From Chloroflexota bacterium (GTDB taxonomy: Bacteria; Chloroflexota; Anaerolineae; UBA4142): DNA of 6,130 nt. Under the pieces are notes generated by a model. It worked only from the letters and a program-made list of their open reading frames with translations, was not told the DNA's origin and searched no databases. A program made the position numbers and the translations under genes. The first letter of the stretch is position 1. Each line of letters starts with the position of its first letter. Below are positions 5,546 to 6,130 of this stretch, piece by piece. The stretch covers positions 1-6,130 of the forward strand of contig JACQEA010000299.1 of NCBI GenBank assembly GCA_016200825.1, read 5' to 3'.

Positions 5546-5574
5546 ATTGTAATCAGATTACATTCTCAGGTCAA
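5546..5574 (-). promoter_or_regulatory. Promoter of the mazEF-mrr operon
   Basis: Reading leftward, TTGACC (5574-5569) and TACAAT (5551-5546) are each 5 of 6 to the consensus and separated by exactly 17 bp. Transcription should start near 5539, about 27 nt before the antitoxin GTG and ahead of the AAGGGGAGG ribosome site (5530-5522). It is the only good promoter seen for the three leftward genes. Confidence 0.75.
5548..5562. promoter_or_regulatory. Perfect 15-bp palindrome, probable antitoxin operator
   Basis: On the plus strand TGTAATC-A-GATTACA is a perfect 7-bp inverted repeat around one central base. It covers most of the -10 box and the adjoining part of the spacer of the mazEF-mrr promoter. 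A dimeric repressor bound here would block RNA polymerase. This is the expected arrangement for a self-repressing toxin-antitoxin operon; that the neighbouring antitoxin binds it is inference. Confidence 0.7.
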
Positions 5575-5601
5575 CCCTTCAACATACACGCAAATTGATT
5601 T

Positions 5602-6072
5602 CTAAATCCACTTTCGCACTCGCGCCTTGTACGCGCGATACGCGTCGCCAAACTTTTTCTCCAAATATTTTTCCTCGCGCGCGATCATGCCGCGTTGGAG
5701 CGTGAACAAAACGAACGGCAAAAAAATTGCCGCCCACCCCGCGTTGAAACCGAATGTCACGCCGATGTAGATCAGCGTGAACGCGAGATAGATTGGATTG
5801 CGCGTAAAACGAAACGGACCGTCCACAATCAGCGCGCGCGTCGGCTCCCACGGTTCGGGCGGAGTGTTGGCGCGCGTAAACGCGCGAAATGCCCAGCCGC
5901 TCAATATCGCGCCGACCGCGATAAACGGCGCGGCGAGAATGAGCGCGAGATCGCGCGGCAAGAAAGTGAGCGGAAAAAAATAGTTGAGCGCGACGCCAAT
6001 CGCGAGTGGAACAAAGAATAACAACGGCGGCGGCGCAATCACGCCCGCGACATCGGAACGATTTACAGTCAT
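5602..6072 (-). CDS. Membrane methyltransferase, isoprenylcysteine carboxyl/phospholipid methyltransferase type
   Basis: The 156-residue protein belongs to the integral-membrane SAM-dependent methyltransferases of the ICMT/PEMT group. It has about four membrane helices (roughly 16-36, 41-63, 94-110 and 111-128). The C-terminal cofactor region carries GPFRFTRNPIYLA (85-97) and, after the last helix, a REE motif (132-134), FGDAYRAYKARV (141-152) and a final RKWI. The middle RANTPPEPWEPT (67-78) is typical of bacterial members. The substrate in bacteria is usually unknown; a lipid or other small hydrophobic acceptor is likely, and protein prenylcysteine is unlikely. ATG 6072 has GAGG 6 nt upstream (6082-6079). 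Codon use is GCG/CGC-rich, unlike the mazEF-mrr genes that follow 89 nt downstream in the same direction. It appears complete. Confidence 0.87.
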   Translation of the reverse strand: MTVNRSDVAGVIAPPPLLFFVPLAIGVALNYFFPLTFLPRDLALILAAPFIAVGAILSGWAFRAFTRANTPPEPWEPTRALIVDGPFRFTRNPIYLAFTLIYIGVTFGFNAGWAAIFLPFVLFTLQRGMIAREEKYLEKKFGDAYRAYKARVRKWI

Positions 6073-6111
6073 AACTCGCCTCGAAAAATTATTTACTAAC
6101 TCATGTTACGC

Positions 6112-6130
6112 ACTGTCATTCTGAACGAGC
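6112..6130. repeat. Fold-back repeat, copy C (partial at right edge)
   Basis: actgtcattctgaacgagc matches the terminal arm of copies A and B (their right ends read in reverse complement begin actgtcattctgag). Only 19 nt are inside the window, so the other arm is not seen. It lies 40 nt upstream of the methyltransferase start, again outside coding sequence. Confidence 0.65.

Noticed and set aside
5695..6021. Rightward open frame antisense to the methyltransferase
   Set aside because: Extremely Arg/Glu-rich shadow frame with no motif; the minus-strand protein has complete family signatures.

Overview
This window most resembles a chromosome segment of a Chloroflexota-type bacterium (Anaerolineae-like). 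That is an inference from the gene types, the extreme use of GCGCG words in the core genes, and the dispersed repeats; no marker gene here proves it. Seven complete genes and one gene cut by the left edge are supported. No rRNA, tRNA, CRISPR array or transposase gene is visible.

Layout. Left part (1-681, leftward): nuoA, the small membrane subunit A of respiratory complex I, has a near-consensus promoter. It is followed by a 102-bp inverted-repeat element and then by the start of an unidentified gene that runs off the edge. Positions 614-1005 form a divergent intergenic region holding two promoters and a 143-bp fold-back repeat. Middle part (1006-3559, rightward): a FemA/FemB-type aminoacyltransferase, probably expressed from a leaderless mRNA, is followed by a second copy of the fold-back repeat and a secreted right-handed beta-helix protein. 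From 3567 to 6072 everything is leftward: a small conserved protein resembling DUF6941, a three-gene cassette of antitoxin, MazF toxin and Mrr restriction endonuclease, and a membrane methyltransferase of the isoprenylcysteine/phospholipid methyltransferase type. A third copy of the fold-back repeat begins at the right edge.

The most interesting unit is the mazEF-mrr cassette (4010-5574). It has one well-formed promoter with 17-bp spacing, and a perfect 15-bp palindrome overlaps the -10 box. The antitoxin and toxin genes overlap by 7 bp, and mrr follows 28 bp after the toxin stop. Its base composition is lower in GC and poor in the GCGCG words that fill the neighbouring genes, which suggests acquisition as a defence module. 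Autoregulation of the TA pair would then also set the level of a modification-dependent nuclease.

The other genes are housekeeping or envelope functions: respiration, cell-wall cross-bridge synthesis, a secreted beta-helix protein and a membrane methyltransferase. They show no clear shared pathway.
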